Origin: [Eubacterium] infirmum
GTDB taxonomy: Bacteria; Bacillota; Clostridia; Peptostreptococcales; Anaerovoracaceae
NCBI GenBank assembly: GCA_900450455.1
Contig: UGGN01000001.1
Span: 930,001 to 994,000, forward strand
DNA: 64,000 nucleotides
Direction of reading: 5' to 3'
Shown here: positions 11,352 through 20,771 of the stretch, piece after piece
Layout: every line of letters starts with the position of its first letter
Position numbering within the stretch: position 1 is the first letter of the stretch
Made by a program: the position numbers and the translations under genes
Notes under the pieces: model-generated
Seen by the model: only the letters and a program-made list of their open reading frames with translations
Databases searched by the model: none
What the model was told of the DNA's origin: nothing

Positions 11352-12730
11352 AGCGTGTCCTGGTTGCAAACAGAGGAGAGATTGCTCTGAGGATAATCAG
11401 AGAGTGCTTGGACAAAAATATAGAAACGGTGGCGATATATTCATCAGCTGACAAGGATTCGCTACATGTCCTGCTCGCAAATGAATCTGTTTGCGTAGGT
11501 GCTGCACCGCCATCGGAAAGCTATTTAAACATGGATAATATCATAGAGGCGGCGCTCGGAACAGGCTGTGATGCAGTCCATCCGGGCTTCGGCTTTCTAT
11601 CGGAAAACCCAAGTTTTGCTGCGCTTTGCGAGGAAAATGATATTAAGTTTATCGGTCCTTCATCAAAGATTATTGAGCAGATGGGAAACAAGTCTGCGGC
11701 GCGTGAACTGATGATGAAAGCCGGCGTGCCTACTGTTCCGGGTTCAGACGGTGCAGTTTCGGATATCGATACAGCAAAGAGCATAGCTGAGAAGATTGGA
11801 TTTCCTATTTTGATTAAAGCTTCCGCAGGTGGTGGCGGAAGAGGTATGCGAAGGGCAAATTCACTTGATGACATAGAGAGAGCCTTTGATGATGCGAGAG
11901 CGGAGGCAAGAGCTGCATTCGGCGATGATACAGTATATATAGAAAAGCTGATTTTAAGCCCTAAGCACATAGAGGTACAGATACTTTCAGATTCCTTTGG
12001 AAACACGATTCACCTAGGCGAGAGAAACTGCTCTATACAGAGGAAGAACCAGAAGATGCTGGAGGAGGCTCCGGCATTTGCTTTTGACCATGAACTTAGA
12101 GAGAATATGTGCACAGCGGCAGTTAAAGCTGCCAAAGCTTGTAAATATGAGGGAGCAGGTACTGTTGAATTTGTGCTCGATGCTGAAAACAAGTTTTACT
12201 TTATCGAGATGAACACGAGAATTCAGGTTGAGCATCCCGTAACAGAAATGGTTACAGGAGTTAACATAGTAGCTCAGCAGATTAGAATCGCTTCAGGCTT
12301 GCCACTTGATATAAAACAGAGCGATGTGCAGATTAAAGGCCATGCGATTGAGTGCAGAATATGTGCTGAGAATCCTATTAGAGATTTTGCCGCTTCACCG
12401 GGACATGTGAATATGGTTCACTTTCCGGGTGGAAATGGTGTTAGAGTCGAGAGTGCGCTTTATAGCGGATGCGATATCAGTCCATATTATGATTCGATGG
12501 CAGCTAAGATTATCGTCTACGGTGACACTAGAGTCGAGGCGGTGAGAAGGATGAGAAGGGCTCTTGAGGAGACCATAATCGAGGGGATAGATACGACGCT
12601 ATTGCTTCAGTATCTGATTTTATTTAATCGAATATTTCTTAGAGGAAATTATAACACTTCATTTATTGAAAAAGAGCAGGACTCACTTCTGGAGCTTTTG
12701 AGGACTGCAACTGATATAAGAGGAATATAG
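11345..12730 (+). CDS. accC: Acetyl-CoA carboxylase biotin carboxylase subunit
   Basis: AccC carboxylates the biotin of AccB using ATP and bicarbonate. The 461-aa protein shows the N-terminal RVLVANRGEIALRIIREC motif, the ATP-grasp glycine loop KASAGGGGRGMR (about residue 160), the catalytic EMNTRIQVEHPVTEMVTG segment (about residue 285) and the conserved C-terminal biotin carboxylase domain with YYDSMAAKIIVYG. It overlaps accB and precedes the fused carboxyltransferase gene by 9 bp. Confidence 0.97.
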   Translation: MLKRVLVANRGEIALRIIRECLDKNIETVAIYSSADKDSLHVLLANESVCVGAAPPSESYLNMDNIIEAALGTGCDAVHPGFGFLSENPSFAALCEENDIKFIGPSSKIIEQMGNKSAARELMMKAGVPTVPGSDGAVSDIDTAKSIAEKIGFPILIKASAGGGGRGMRRANSLDDIERAFDDARAEARAAFGDDTVYIEKLILSPKHIEVQILSDSFGNTIHLGERNCSIQRKNQKMLEEAPAFAFDHELRENMCTAAVKAAKACKYEGAGTVEFVLDAENKFYFIEMNTRIQVEHPVTEMVTGVNIVAQQIRIASGLPLDIKQSDVQIKGHAIECRICAENPIRDFAASPGHVNMVHFPGGNGVRVESALYSGCDISPYYDSMAAKIIVYGDTRVEAVRRMRRALEETIIEGIDTTLLLQYLILFNRIFLRGNYNTSFIEKEQDSLLELLRTATDIRGI

Positions 12731-12739
12731 AGAAATATA

Positions 12740-14461
12740 ATGGAAAAGATTTTAGGCGACAAGATAAAGCTGCTTAGATTTGTGAAGAAAATCAGCAAAT
12801 CATCAGCGATGCTTGAGGAGATGCGCAGTGAAAACGAAATAATTGATTGCAAGGGCTGCGGATTTCAGGCGCTAAAGAACGAGTGGAGAAAACACCAATA
12901 CGTATGTCCAAAGTGCGGTAAGTACAAGAATATTGCAGCCAGAGTGCGCATCAAGTATGTATGCGATGAGGACAGCTTTAGAGAGTTCGGAAGATGGATA
13001 AAGGGGTATAATCCGCTCGATTTTCCTGAATATGATAAAAAGCTTTCAGATATGGAAAAGAAGACTGATATGCCGGAGGCTGTGGTCACCGGAACCTGCA
13101 GAATAGGCGGATATAAAGCCGTTATCTGCGTCATGGATTCCAGATTTATGATGGCCAGCATGGGTATGGCGGTAGGAGAGAAGATTACCAGAGCAGTAGA
13201 GTATGCGACCAAGAAAAAGCTTCCGCTGGTCATCTTTTCGGCCTCAGGAGGTGCGAGAATGCAGGAGGGAATGTTGTCTCTGATGCAGATGGCAAAGACC
13301 TCAGCCGCTATCGGTAAGCTGCGCGAGACGGGAGGCCTATTTATTTCGGTTATGACTAATCCGACTACAGGTGGTGTCACGGCGAGCTTTGCTTCCCTCG
13401 GCGATGTTCAGATTGCGGAGCCGGGGGCGCTCATCGGCTTTGCGGGCCCTAGAGTTATCAGTCAAACTATCGGTGAAAAGCTTCCTGAGGGCTTTCAGAG
13501 CGCGGAGTTCCTCTACGAGCACGGTCTCTTGGACGGGGTTGTTCCAAGGGCGGAAATGAAGGGTTATATTACGAGACTAATTTCTCTTCACCAAAAGGGG
13601 AAGAGAATCCAGCTTGCTTCGGATAAAAACGAGCTTGCAGGAAATATTGAAGAGGAACTTGTGAGCCGCAGTGCCGATGAGCGTGTTTTGATAGCGAGAA
13701 ACGAAGCTAGGCCTACCGGCAGGGATTATATTGATAGACTGATTTCCGACTTCTGCGAGTTTGGTGGAGACAGACTCCATGCTGAGGATGTCTCTATTGT
13801 CTGCGGTGTCGGAAGATTTCATGGAATTTCCGTTGTTGTCATAGCACAGGAGCGCGGAAAGAGTCTTGATGAAAAAATAAGTCACAGATTCGGTATGCCG
13901 AATCCTGAAGGCTATCGAAAGGCGGAAAGGCTCATGAAGCATGCTGACAGGTTTGGACTTCCTATAATCACCTTTGTCGATACTCCGGGAGCATATCCGG
14001 GAAAAGAGGCTGAGGAAAACGGTCAGGGCAGTGCGATAGCTCATTGCTTACTTACACTTAGCAGGCTGAGAGTACCGGTTGTAAACGTATTCGTCGGTGA
14101 AGGCGGAAGTGGCGGCGCGCTTGCGATAGGCTTCGGAGACTGCATGATCATGCTGGAAAACAGCGTATTTTCAATTCTTTCACCCGAGGGTTTTGCTTCT
14201 ATTCTATACAAGGATTCTTCAAGGTGGAAGGAAGCCTGTGAGAATATGAAAATGACTGCAGCCGAGCTAAAGGAGATGGGTATCTGTGACTGCGTTATTA
14301 AAGAGGACGGTGAAGGTGCTCACGAAAAGAGTGAACCGGTCTTCAAGAGACTTGATGCAGCTATAGCAGAAAATCTGGGAAGACTGATGAAGCTAAGCGG
14401 TGAGGACATCGTAAAGCAGAGATACCGCAGGTTGCGTAAGGTCGGAAAGGAACTTATTTAG
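12740..14461 (+). CDS. accDA: Fused acetyl-CoA carboxylase carboxyltransferase, beta-alpha (AccD-AccA)
   Basis: The 573-aa protein contains both carboxyltransferase subunits, usually separate AccD and AccA, in one chain. Residues about 30-290 are AccD: a four-Cys zinc ribbon (C37, C40, C56, C59), then SASGGARMQEGMLSLMQMAK and the FAGPRVISQT segment. Residues about 310-573 are AccA: RPTGRDYIDRLI, DTPGAYPGKEAEENGQG and the GEGGSGGALAIG oxyanion region. No stop or frameshift is seen at the junction, and ARNEARPTGRDY continues directly. The enzyme transfers the carboxyl group from biotin to acetyl-CoA. Fused accDA is known in some Bacillota and Actinobacteria but is not the common bacterial form. 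Confidence 0.95.
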   Translation: MEKILGDKIKLLRFVKKISKSSAMLEEMRSENEIIDCKGCGFQALKNEWRKHQYVCPKCGKYKNIAARVRIKYVCDEDSFREFGRWIKGYNPLDFPEYDKKLSDMEKKTDMPEAVVTGTCRIGGYKAVICVMDSRFMMASMGMAVGEKITRAVEYATKKKLPLVIFSASGGARMQEGMLSLMQMAKTSAAIGKLRETGGLFISVMTNPTTGGVTASFASLGDVQIAEPGALIGFAGPRVISQTIGEKLPEGFQSAEFLYEHGLLDGVVPRAEMKGYITRLISLHQKGKRIQLASDKNELAGNIEEELVSRSADERVLIARNEARPTGRDYIDRLISDFCEFGGDRLHAEDVSIVCGVGRFHGISVVVIAQERGKSLDEKISHRFGMPNPEGYRKAERLMKHADRFGLPIITFVDTPGAYPGKEAEENGQGSAIAHCLLTLSRLRVPVVNVFVGEGGSGGALAIGFGDCMIMLENSVFSILSPEGFASILYKDSSRWKEACENMKMTAAELKEMGICDCVIKEDGEGAHEKSEPVFKRLDAAIAENLGRLMKLSGEDIVKQRYRRLRKVGKELI

Positions 14462-14462
14462 G

Positions 14463-15404
14463 ATGATGAAGGAAAAGCTTGCCATGAAATTTATAGGAAC
14501 CGGTCTTGCTCACGGCAAGAGAAAGGTTCTAAATGACGACCTGGCTAAGATTATGGATACCAGTGATGAGTGGATCAGAGAAAAGAGCGGCATCGAGAGC
14601 AGATGGTTTGCAGATGACGAAAGCAATGCAGATATAGCCTGTAAGGCATCAATTAGGGCTATAGAGGAATCAGGTCTTTCGGCTAGTGATATAGATGCGG
14701 TTATTGTGTGTACATTTACAGCAGACAAGGCGACTCCGGGGGTTGCTACAGAGCTTTGCGGCATGCTCGGTCTTAGAGAGGACGTGCTCGCTACAGATGT
14801 AAACGGTGCTTGTTCAGGTTTCATATATGGGGCAATCATATCAAATGCACTTCTTTATAGCGGTAGTTACCGGAACATTTTGCTGGTCGGAAGTGAGAAG
14901 ATAAGCAGTTTTATGAGCATGAAGGACAGAAGCTCTGATGTGCTTTTCGGAGACGGCGCCGGAGCTGCTGTATGTAGCTTGAGAGAGGATGGATTCTTCT
15001 CACATCTTGAGGGAACTTTAACAAATTCAGAGGTTCTATACTGCGAGAGATTTGAGCAGAGAATCAGCATGCAAGGACAAGAGGTCTACAGATTTGCTGT
15101 AAACAAGATTCCAGAGGTAACTCAGGAGCTCCTTGATCAAAACGGTGTGCACAAAGAAGATGTCGATTACTACATATTCCACCAAGCGAATAAGCGCATT
15201 ATCAGGAGCATTGCCTCAAAGCTGGGTATTCCTTTGGAAAAGTGCTTCATGAATATAGAGGAGTATGGAAACACGTCGGCAGCCAGCGTAGCTATAGCTA
15301 TGGCTGATATGAAGGATAAGGGTATTCTTAAGCCCGGGATGTTGGCGGTAAGCGTAGGTTTTGGCGCCGGACTAACTTATGGAGGAATGCTTTTTAGGGC
15401 ATAA
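14463..15404 (+). CDS. fabH: Beta-ketoacyl-ACP synthase III
   Basis: FabH starts fatty acid synthesis by condensing acyl-CoA with malonyl-ACP. The catalytic triad is visible: Cys117 in DVNGACSGF, His240 in YIFHQANKRI, and Asn in EYGNTSAAS (about residue 270). The ATG at 14463 has GGAAAGGAA about 10 nt upstream. An alternative ATG at 14484 (MKFIGTG), preceded by GAAGGAAA, aligns better with family N-termini and would give 306 aa. The gene begins one base after the accDA stop. Confidence 0.96.
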   Translation: MMKEKLAMKFIGTGLAHGKRKVLNDDLAKIMDTSDEWIREKSGIESRWFADDESNADIACKASIRAIEESGLSASDIDAVIVCTFTADKATPGVATELCGMLGLREDVLATDVNGACSGFIYGAIISNALLYSGSYRNILLVGSEKISSFMSMKDRSSDVLFGDGAGAAVCSLREDGFFSHLEGTLTNSEVLYCERFEQRISMQGQEVYRFAVNKIPEVTQELLDQNGVHKEDVDYYIFHQANKRIIRSIASKLGIPLEKCFMNIEEYGNTSAASVAIAMADMKDKGILKPGMLAVSVGFGAGLTYGGMLFRA

Positions 15405-15416
15405 TGGGGATTGAAT

Positions 15417-16343
15417 ATGTACTTAAATAAAATTTTTAATATAGAATTTCCTATTTTTCAGGGAGGTATGGCACAGGTTGCTACAGGCTCGTTTGCAGCT
15501 GATGTATCAAATGCGGGTGCTATGGGAATCATCGGTACAGGGGCTATGAATGCTGAAATGCTTAATGCGGAAATTGATGCTGTTAGAGCAAAGACAGAGA
15601 GGCCCTTTGGCATCAATCTAATGATGATGAATCCCGATGTTGAGAGAATGGCAGATGTCATTGCAGGCTCAGGTGCATCTCTCGTGACCACCGGTGCGGG
15701 AAATCCCGGCAAATACATTGAACTATGGAAGAGCAAGGGTATTAAGGTGTTTCCTGTTGTTTCATCTGTTGCACTTGCTAAGAGATTAGAGTCTATGGGT
15801 GCTGACGGAATGATAGCTGAAGGATGCGAGAGCGGTGGTCACATCGGTGAAATCACGACCATGGTTTTAGTTCCGCAGATAGCAGATGCCGTAAGCGTTC
15901 CCGTTGTTGCTGCCGGAGGTATTGCCTGTGGACGCCAGATAGCTGCTGCCGAGATTCTGGGAGCTACGGGAATTCAGGTCGGCACTGTACTGCTTGCAAG
16001 CGAGGAGTGTCCTATCCATCAAAACTATAAGGATGCAGTTATCAAGGCTAAGGATAGAAGCACTATCGTTACGGGAAGAAACTCCGGCGCGCCTGTGAGA
16101 GTCATCAAAAATCCTATGGCTCAGGAGTATCTCGAACACGAGAAGGCGGGAGCAGACCTTATGGAACTCGAAAAATACACGCTCGGAGCACTAAGAAGGG
16201 CAGTCCGCGATGGCGATATTAAGAGAGGATCGCTTATGGCCGGTCAGGCTTCGGCACTCGTCAAGGAAGTGAAACCCCTTCGCAGTATATTCGAGCAGAT
16301 GATGAGAGAATATGAGGACTGTAAAAATGAATTTTGTAAATAG
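15417..16343 (+). CDS. fabK: Enoyl-ACP reductase II (FabK-type, FMN-dependent)
   Basis: FabK performs the last reduction of each elongation cycle using FMN and NAD(P)H; it replaces the FabI enzyme found in many other bacteria and is insensitive to triclosan in known members. The 308-aa TIM-barrel belongs to the 2-nitropropane dioxygenase superfamily: FPIFQGGMAQVATG at the N-terminus, EGCESGGHIGE and VPVVAAGGIACGRQI for FMN phosphate binding, and a LGATGIQVGT strand. The ATG at 15417 is preferred over a TTG six bases earlier because GGGGA lies 6 nt upstream. It sits between fabH and a second NPD-family gene. Confidence 0.93.
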   Translation: MYLNKIFNIEFPIFQGGMAQVATGSFAADVSNAGAMGIIGTGAMNAEMLNAEIDAVRAKTERPFGINLMMMNPDVERMADVIAGSGASLVTTGAGNPGKYIELWKSKGIKVFPVVSSVALAKRLESMGADGMIAEGCESGGHIGEITTMVLVPQIADAVSVPVVAAGGIACGRQIAAAEILGATGIQVGTVLLASEECPIHQNYKDAVIKAKDRSTIVTGRNSGAPVRVIKNPMAQEYLEHEKAGADLMELEKYTLGALRRAVRDGDIKRGSLMAGQASALVKEVKPLRSIFEQMMREYEDCKNEFCK

Positions 16344-17382
16344 AGCGTCCACCAAGGTCTTTGGGGACAAGCTCAAAATTCCGGTTATTCAGGGCGGAAT
16401 GGGAGTCGGTATATCCATGGGAAGGCTTGCCGGAAGCGTCGCAGCTTGCGGTGGAATGGGAGTGATTTCAACTGCTTTAATCGGCTTTCGTGAGGAGGAT
16501 TTTTATCAGAATCACGTAGAGGCTGATATACGCGCCCTTAGAAAAGAGATACAAATCGCTAAGGAAATTGCTAATGGCAGGGGAATGATTGCCATAAATG
16601 CCATGACCGTAACTACTGACTACGGGGAATGTATCGAGGCTGCTGTTATGGAAGGAATAGATGCTATCATATCGGGTGCAGGGCTCCCCCTTGCCCTACC
16701 CGAACTGGTTGATGGCAAAGATGTCCTAATAGCTCCTATTGTCTCGAGTGCCAAGGCGGCAGCTTTGATCATGAGAAACTGGAATAAAAAATGTGAGAGA
16801 AGGCCTGACTTCATAGTTGTTGAGGGCTCAGGTGCAGGCGGACATCTAGGTTTTAAGAAGGAGGAATTGCTTGAGGAAAGCTACAAGCCTCTGACCGAGA
16901 TAGTTTCAGATGTTGTAAAAGTCTGTGGAGATATACCTGTCTTTGCTGCAGGAGGTATCTTTGATGCAGATGACATCAAAAAGCTACTTAAGTGCGGTGC
17001 CTATGGTGTTCAGATAGGTACGAGGTTCATCGCCTGCGATGAGTGCGATGCAAGTCAGGGATTCAAAAATAAGATTATAAAGGCTGTAAGTGAAGACCTA
17101 ATGATAATACAAAGTCCTGTGGGACTTCCGGGAAGGGCGCTTAAATCGGCACTTCACGAGCAGGTCGAAAGAGAAGGCAGAAAGGCACCAAGCCGCTGCA
17201 TAAACTGCATAAGCACATGTGACCCAAAGACGACACCGTATTGCATAAGTGAGGCTTTGATAGCAGGATTTAACGGAGATGAAGAAAACGGACTATTCTT
17301 CAGCGGTGAAAACTGCGGAAGGATAGATAAAATAGTTAGTGTCAAAGACCTTATGGATGAACTGTCAGAGGGCTTTGAATAA
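16327..17382 (+). CDS. NPD-superfamily flavoenzyme (nitronate monooxygenase / FabK-related paralogue)
   Basis: This 351-aa protein is another FMN-binding TIM barrel of the 2-nitropropane dioxygenase superfamily, related to but clearly distinct from the FabK just upstream. It shows IPVIQGGMGVGISMGRLAG, a VVEGSGAGGHLGF loop, IPVFAAGGIFDADDI and GAYGVQIGTRF. The C-terminal third carries a CINCISTCDPKTTPYCI Cys cluster not present in the upstream FabK. The ATG at 16327 overlaps the end of fabK by 17 bp and has TGAGGA upstream. Members of this group are often annotated as nitronate monooxygenase, but its place inside the operon suggests a role in acyl reduction or detoxification. The function is not established here. 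Confidence 0.85.
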   Translation: MNFVNRASTKVFGDKLKIPVIQGGMGVGISMGRLAGSVAACGGMGVISTALIGFREEDFYQNHVEADIRALRKEIQIAKEIANGRGMIAINAMTVTTDYGECIEAAVMEGIDAIISGAGLPLALPELVDGKDVLIAPIVSSAKAAALIMRNWNKKCERRPDFIVVEGSGAGGHLGFKKEELLEESYKPLTEIVSDVVKVCGDIPVFAAGGIFDADDIKKLLKCGAYGVQIGTRFIACDECDASQGFKNKIIKAVSEDLMIIQSPVGLPGRALKSALHEQVEREGRKAPSRCINCISTCDPKTTPYCISEALIAGFNGDEENGLFFSGENCGRIDKIVSVKDLMDELSEGFE

Positions 17383-17403
17383 ATTTAAAGCGAGGAGAAT
17401 GAA

Positions 17404-18327
17404 ATGAAAACAGCTTTTTTATTTGCCGGACAGGGAAGTCAAAAGCCCGGGATGGGAAAAGATCTGTACGCTGAATTTGAAGGATTTAAAAAATGCTTTG
17501 ACAAACTGTCAGCTGAGCAGAGGCGCATCGCATTTGATGGAAGCATGGAGGAACTTTCTCAGACCCAAAACACGCAGGTTATTCTCTTAGCTTTCGGTAT
17601 GGGAATATACAGCGTACTAAAGGAGAACGGAATCAAACCTGATTTTGCAGCGGGCTTAAGCCTCGGCGAATACACGGCTCTATGCAGTGCAGGAGTTTTT
17701 GAATACGAGGATGCGCTAAAGCTCGTTCAGTTTAGAGCAAACGAGATGGTAAAGGCATCAAAGGACGTAGATTCAAGCATGGCCGCTGTTCTTGGACTAG
17801 AGCAGGAGCCACTTGCTGAGTGCTGCAAAGAGGCATCAAATGGGGATAAAAAGGCAGAGATAACAAATGTCAACTGTCCCGGACAGATTGTAATTTCCGG
17901 TGAGGCTTCAGCAGTAGCCAAGGCATCTGAGCTCGCTATGGGAAAGGGTGCAAGAAGGGTGATGCCGCTTTCGGTTTCAGGGCCTTTTCACACTTCATAT
18001 ATGAAACCGGTTGGAGATGCGCTTATTGAGAAGACCAAGGAATTTAATTCGGGCGAAGGGGAGTTTCCTGTTTTGTTCAACTACACAGGAGATGTAAAAC
18101 AAGCTGATGAATCAGTCTCAGAGCTTCTATCAATGCAGGTACAGTCAGGTGTTTTGATGGAAAAAATCATTAGAAAGCTCATAGAGCTGGGTGTTACAAA
18201 CTTCGTTGAAATAGGTCCGGGAAATGCCCTTTCCGGTTTTGTTAAGAAAGTGGATCGCTCGGTGAAGACAACTAGCATTACTACATCTGATGAGCTTCGC
18301 CAGGCTATTGAAGAGTTAGGAAGGTAA
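17404..18327 (+). CDS. fabD: Malonyl-CoA:ACP transacylase
   Basis: FabD transfers malonyl from CoA to ACP. The nucleophile Ser86 lies in GLSLGEYTAL and His196 in SGPFHTSYM; the N-terminal FLFAGQGSQKPGMG motif is also conserved. Length 307 aa is normal. GAGGAGAA precedes the ATG. It lies between the NPD gene and fabG in the operon. Confidence 0.97.
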   Translation: MKTAFLFAGQGSQKPGMGKDLYAEFEGFKKCFDKLSAEQRRIAFDGSMEELSQTQNTQVILLAFGMGIYSVLKENGIKPDFAAGLSLGEYTALCSAGVFEYEDALKLVQFRANEMVKASKDVDSSMAAVLGLEQEPLAECCKEASNGDKKAEITNVNCPGQIVISGEASAVAKASELAMGKGARRVMPLSVSGPFHTSYMKPVGDALIEKTKEFNSGEGEFPVLFNYTGDVKQADESVSELLSMQVQSGVLMEKIIRKLIELGVTNFVEIGPGNALSGFVKKVDRSVKTTSITTSDELRQAIEELGR

Positions 18328-18332
18328 TCGAT

Positions 18333-19070
18333 ATGGGAAATAGAGTTGCAATAGTTACAGGTGCCGGAAGAGGTATCGGAAGAGAGGCTGCGGTAAAGCT
18401 GGCACAAAGCGGAGTTGATGTTGTAATCAACTACAGCAGGAGCGAGGATGCTGCTTTAGAGACAAAGAAACTTTGCGAGGAGGCAGGAGCTAAGGCTGTC
18501 CTGGCAAAGGGGGATGTCTCGAGCGAAGAGGAGTGCAAGGCAATAGTAGATCTTGCTATAAGCGAGCTGGGAAGACTTGATATTCTTGTAAATAACGCCG
18601 GTATCACAAGGGATGGACTTGGTGTGAGAATGAGTTCAGATGACTTTGATAGCGTCGTAAAGACAAATCTATACGGACCTTTCTATATGATTAAAGCGGC
18701 AGCTTCTGTGATGATGAGAAAGAGATATGGAAGAATTGTAAACATATCATCTGTTACAGGAATTGTTGGAAACGCAGGTCAGGTAAACTATGCCGCAGCA
18801 AAGGCCGGAATCATCGGCATGACAAAGAGCTTTGCAAGAGAGCTGGCAGGCAGAGGCGTTACTGTAAACGCTGTTGCACCGGGATTTATAAGCACTGCTA
18901 TGACAGATGCTATACCTGAGGAGGCTGCCGAAAAGCTAAAGAGCAATATTCCAATGGGAAGAGCCGGAACCACGGCAGATGTTGCAAGTGCAATTCTATT
19001 TTTGACGACTGAAGAGTCAGGATACATTACAGGAGAGGTTCTCAAGGTCGATGGCGGAATGGCTATGTAG
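18333..19070 (+). CDS. fabG: 3-oxoacyl-ACP reductase
   Basis: FabG reduces 3-ketoacyl-ACP with NADPH. It is a classical short-chain dehydrogenase (245 aa): TGAGRGIGREAA dinucleotide loop, NNAGITRDGL, catalytic Ser in NISSVTGIVGN, the Y-x-x-x-K pair in NYAAAKAG (about residue 152), and the C-terminal GEVLKVDGGMAM. It begins 5 bp after the fabD stop. Confidence 0.97.
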   Translation: MGNRVAIVTGAGRGIGREAAVKLAQSGVDVVINYSRSEDAALETKKLCEEAGAKAVLAKGDVSSEEECKAIVDLAISELGRLDILVNNAGITRDGLGVRMSSDDFDSVVKTNLYGPFYMIKAAASVMMRKRYGRIVNISSVTGIVGNAGQVNYAAAKAGIIGMTKSFARELAGRGVTVNAVAPGFISTAMTDAIPEEAAEKLKSNIPMGRAGTTADVASAILFLTTEESGYITGEVLKVDGGMAM

Positions 19071-19079
19071 GAGGAATTT

Positions 19080-20312
19080 ATGAAGAGAAGAGTTGTTGTT
19101 ACAGGTATCGGAGCAGTTTCCCCTATAGGAATCGGAAGCTCAAATATGTGGGAAAACGCTAAGGTCGGAAAGCTTGGTATAGATTTCATAACTCAGTTTG
19201 ACACTGAAGAATCAAAGGTAAAAATTGCAGGAGAGGTCAAAGGCTTTGACCCTTGTGAAATCATGGATAAGATGGAAGCGAGAAGAACTGCAAGGTTCAC
19301 GCAGTTTGCTCTTTATGCGGCAGAGGAAGCTTTTAAGCAGAGCGGCCTTGATATATCAAAAGAGGATGCACTTAGATGTGGCGTAAACGTTGCCAGTGGA
19401 ATCGGCGGACTTCCGGTAATCCAGCGCGAATGCCTAAGAGGAGATAAGCACGGCTACGATAGGGTTTCACCGCTGTTTGTTCCATCCAGCATTACTAACA
19501 TGGCTGCCGGAATGATAGCGATCAAACTGGGATTTAAGGGAAGCTGTACTTGTGTTGTTACGGCATGTGCATCAGCTTCAGACTCAATCGGAGCAGCCTT
19601 CCATTATATCAGAGACGGATACTCTGATGTGATGGCTTGCGGCGGCGCTGAAAGTTGCATATGTGAGCTGGGCATCGGTGGTTTTTCTTCCATGAAGGCA
19701 CTTTCTGACTCAGATGATCCTACTCGTGCGTCTATTCCCTTTGATAAGGAGAGAAACGGATTTGTCATGGGTGAGGGAAGTGGAATATTAATTCTCGAGG
19801 AATATGATCATGCGGTTAAAAGAGGGGCCAAGATCTTAGGTGAAGTTGTCGGATACGGCGCCAGCTGCGATGCAAACCACATGACCGCACCTTTGGAAGA
19901 TGGTAGCGGAGCTGCTGCTTGCATGACCTTGGCTATTAGAGATGCAGGCATAGATCCTTGTGAGATTGGATATATAAACGCTCACGGAACGGGAACACCA
20001 CTAAACGATAAGGGTGAGACCAAGGCTGTAAAACTTGCCTTTGGTGAACACAGCAAGGAGCTTTTGATTTCATCAACAAAGTCGATGACCGGTCATCTTC
20101 TGGGTGCGAGTGGAGCTATTGAGGCTGTAATGACAATTAAGGCACTGGAGGAACAGTTTGCTCCTCCAACAGTAGGATACAAGGTTCCAGACGAGGATTG
20201 CGATCTCAAAATTTGTCCTAACGAAGGAGTGGATTTTGACAGCGAATATGCTATGTCAAACTCACTAGGATTTGGTGGACATAATGCATCTTTGATTTTC
20301 AAAAGAGTTTAG
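19080..20312 (+). CDS. fabF: Beta-ketoacyl-ACP synthase II
   Basis: FabF elongates acyl-ACP by condensation with malonyl-ACP. The active Cys163 is in VVTACASASDS, and the two catalytic His residues are in INAHGTGTPLND and STKSMTGHLLGASGA. The C-terminal SNSLGFGGHNASLIF is typical. A strong TAGGAGGAATTT ribosome binding site precedes the ATG. Length 410 aa. Confidence 0.98.
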   Translation: MKRRVVVTGIGAVSPIGIGSSNMWENAKVGKLGIDFITQFDTEESKVKIAGEVKGFDPCEIMDKMEARRTARFTQFALYAAEEAFKQSGLDISKEDALRCGVNVASGIGGLPVIQRECLRGDKHGYDRVSPLFVPSSITNMAAGMIAIKLGFKGSCTCVVTACASASDSIGAAFHYIRDGYSDVMACGGAESCICELGIGGFSSMKALSDSDDPTRASIPFDKERNGFVMGEGSGILILEEYDHAVKRGAKILGEVVGYGASCDANHMTAPLEDGSGAAACMTLAIRDAGIDPCEIGYINAHGTGTPLNDKGETKAVKLAFGEHSKELLISSTKSMTGHLLGASGAIEAVMTIKALEEQFAPPTVGYKVPDEDCDLKICPNEGVDFDSEYAMSNSLGFGGHNASLIFKRV

Positions 20313-20333
20313 TGTAGAATAAAGGAGATTGAG

Positions 20334-20759
20334 ATGATTCTTAATTCAGAACAGATAAAAGAAATTCTTCCTCACAGATATCCCTTCCTTCTTGTCGACA
20401 GGATTACGGATATGGAGCCGGGTAAGTTTGCCAAGGGAATAAAGTGTGTATCTCAGAACGAGATGCACTTCATGGGACATTTTCCGCAGAAGGCTGTCAT
20501 GCCCGGGGTTTTAATTCTGGAGGCTCTGGCTCAGACCGGTGCTTGTGCACTTCTTTGCGCCGAGGAGAACAAAGGAAAGCTGGCTTTCTTCGGTGGTGTC
20601 AAAAACTGTCGCTTTAAGAGACAGGTAGTTCCGGGGGATGTTTTGACTCTCGAGTGCGAAATCATAAAGAGCCGTGGTAATGTTGGCTTCGGGAATGTAG
20701 TTGCGGCAGTAGATGGTGAAGTGGCTTGCAGTGGGGAGATTTCATTCGCAATAGGATGA
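20334..20759 (+). CDS. fabZ: 3-hydroxyacyl-ACP dehydratase FabZ
   Basis: FabZ dehydrates 3-hydroxyacyl-ACP to the trans-2-enoyl form. The hot-dog fold enzyme (141 aa) shows [13 protein letters not shown], catalytic His49 in MHFMGHFP and Glu63 in [17 protein letters not shown] lies 7 nt upstream of the ATG. I see no separate FabM or FabA isomerase in the operon, so the route to unsaturated fatty acids is not evident from this window. Confidence 0.96.
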   Translation: MILNSEQIKEILPHRYPFLLVDRITDMEPGKFAKGIKCVSQNEMHFMGHFPQKAVMPGVLILEALAQTGACALLCAEENKGKLAFFGGVKNCRFKRQVVPGDVLTLECEIIKSRGNVGFGNVVAAVDGEVACSGEISFAIG

Positions 20760-20771
20760 TGGGAGAGATTT

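Noticed and set aside
13577..14044. Minus-strand open frame of 155 codons within accDA
   Set aside because: It lies opposite the AccA active-site region, which is strongly conserved on the plus strand.
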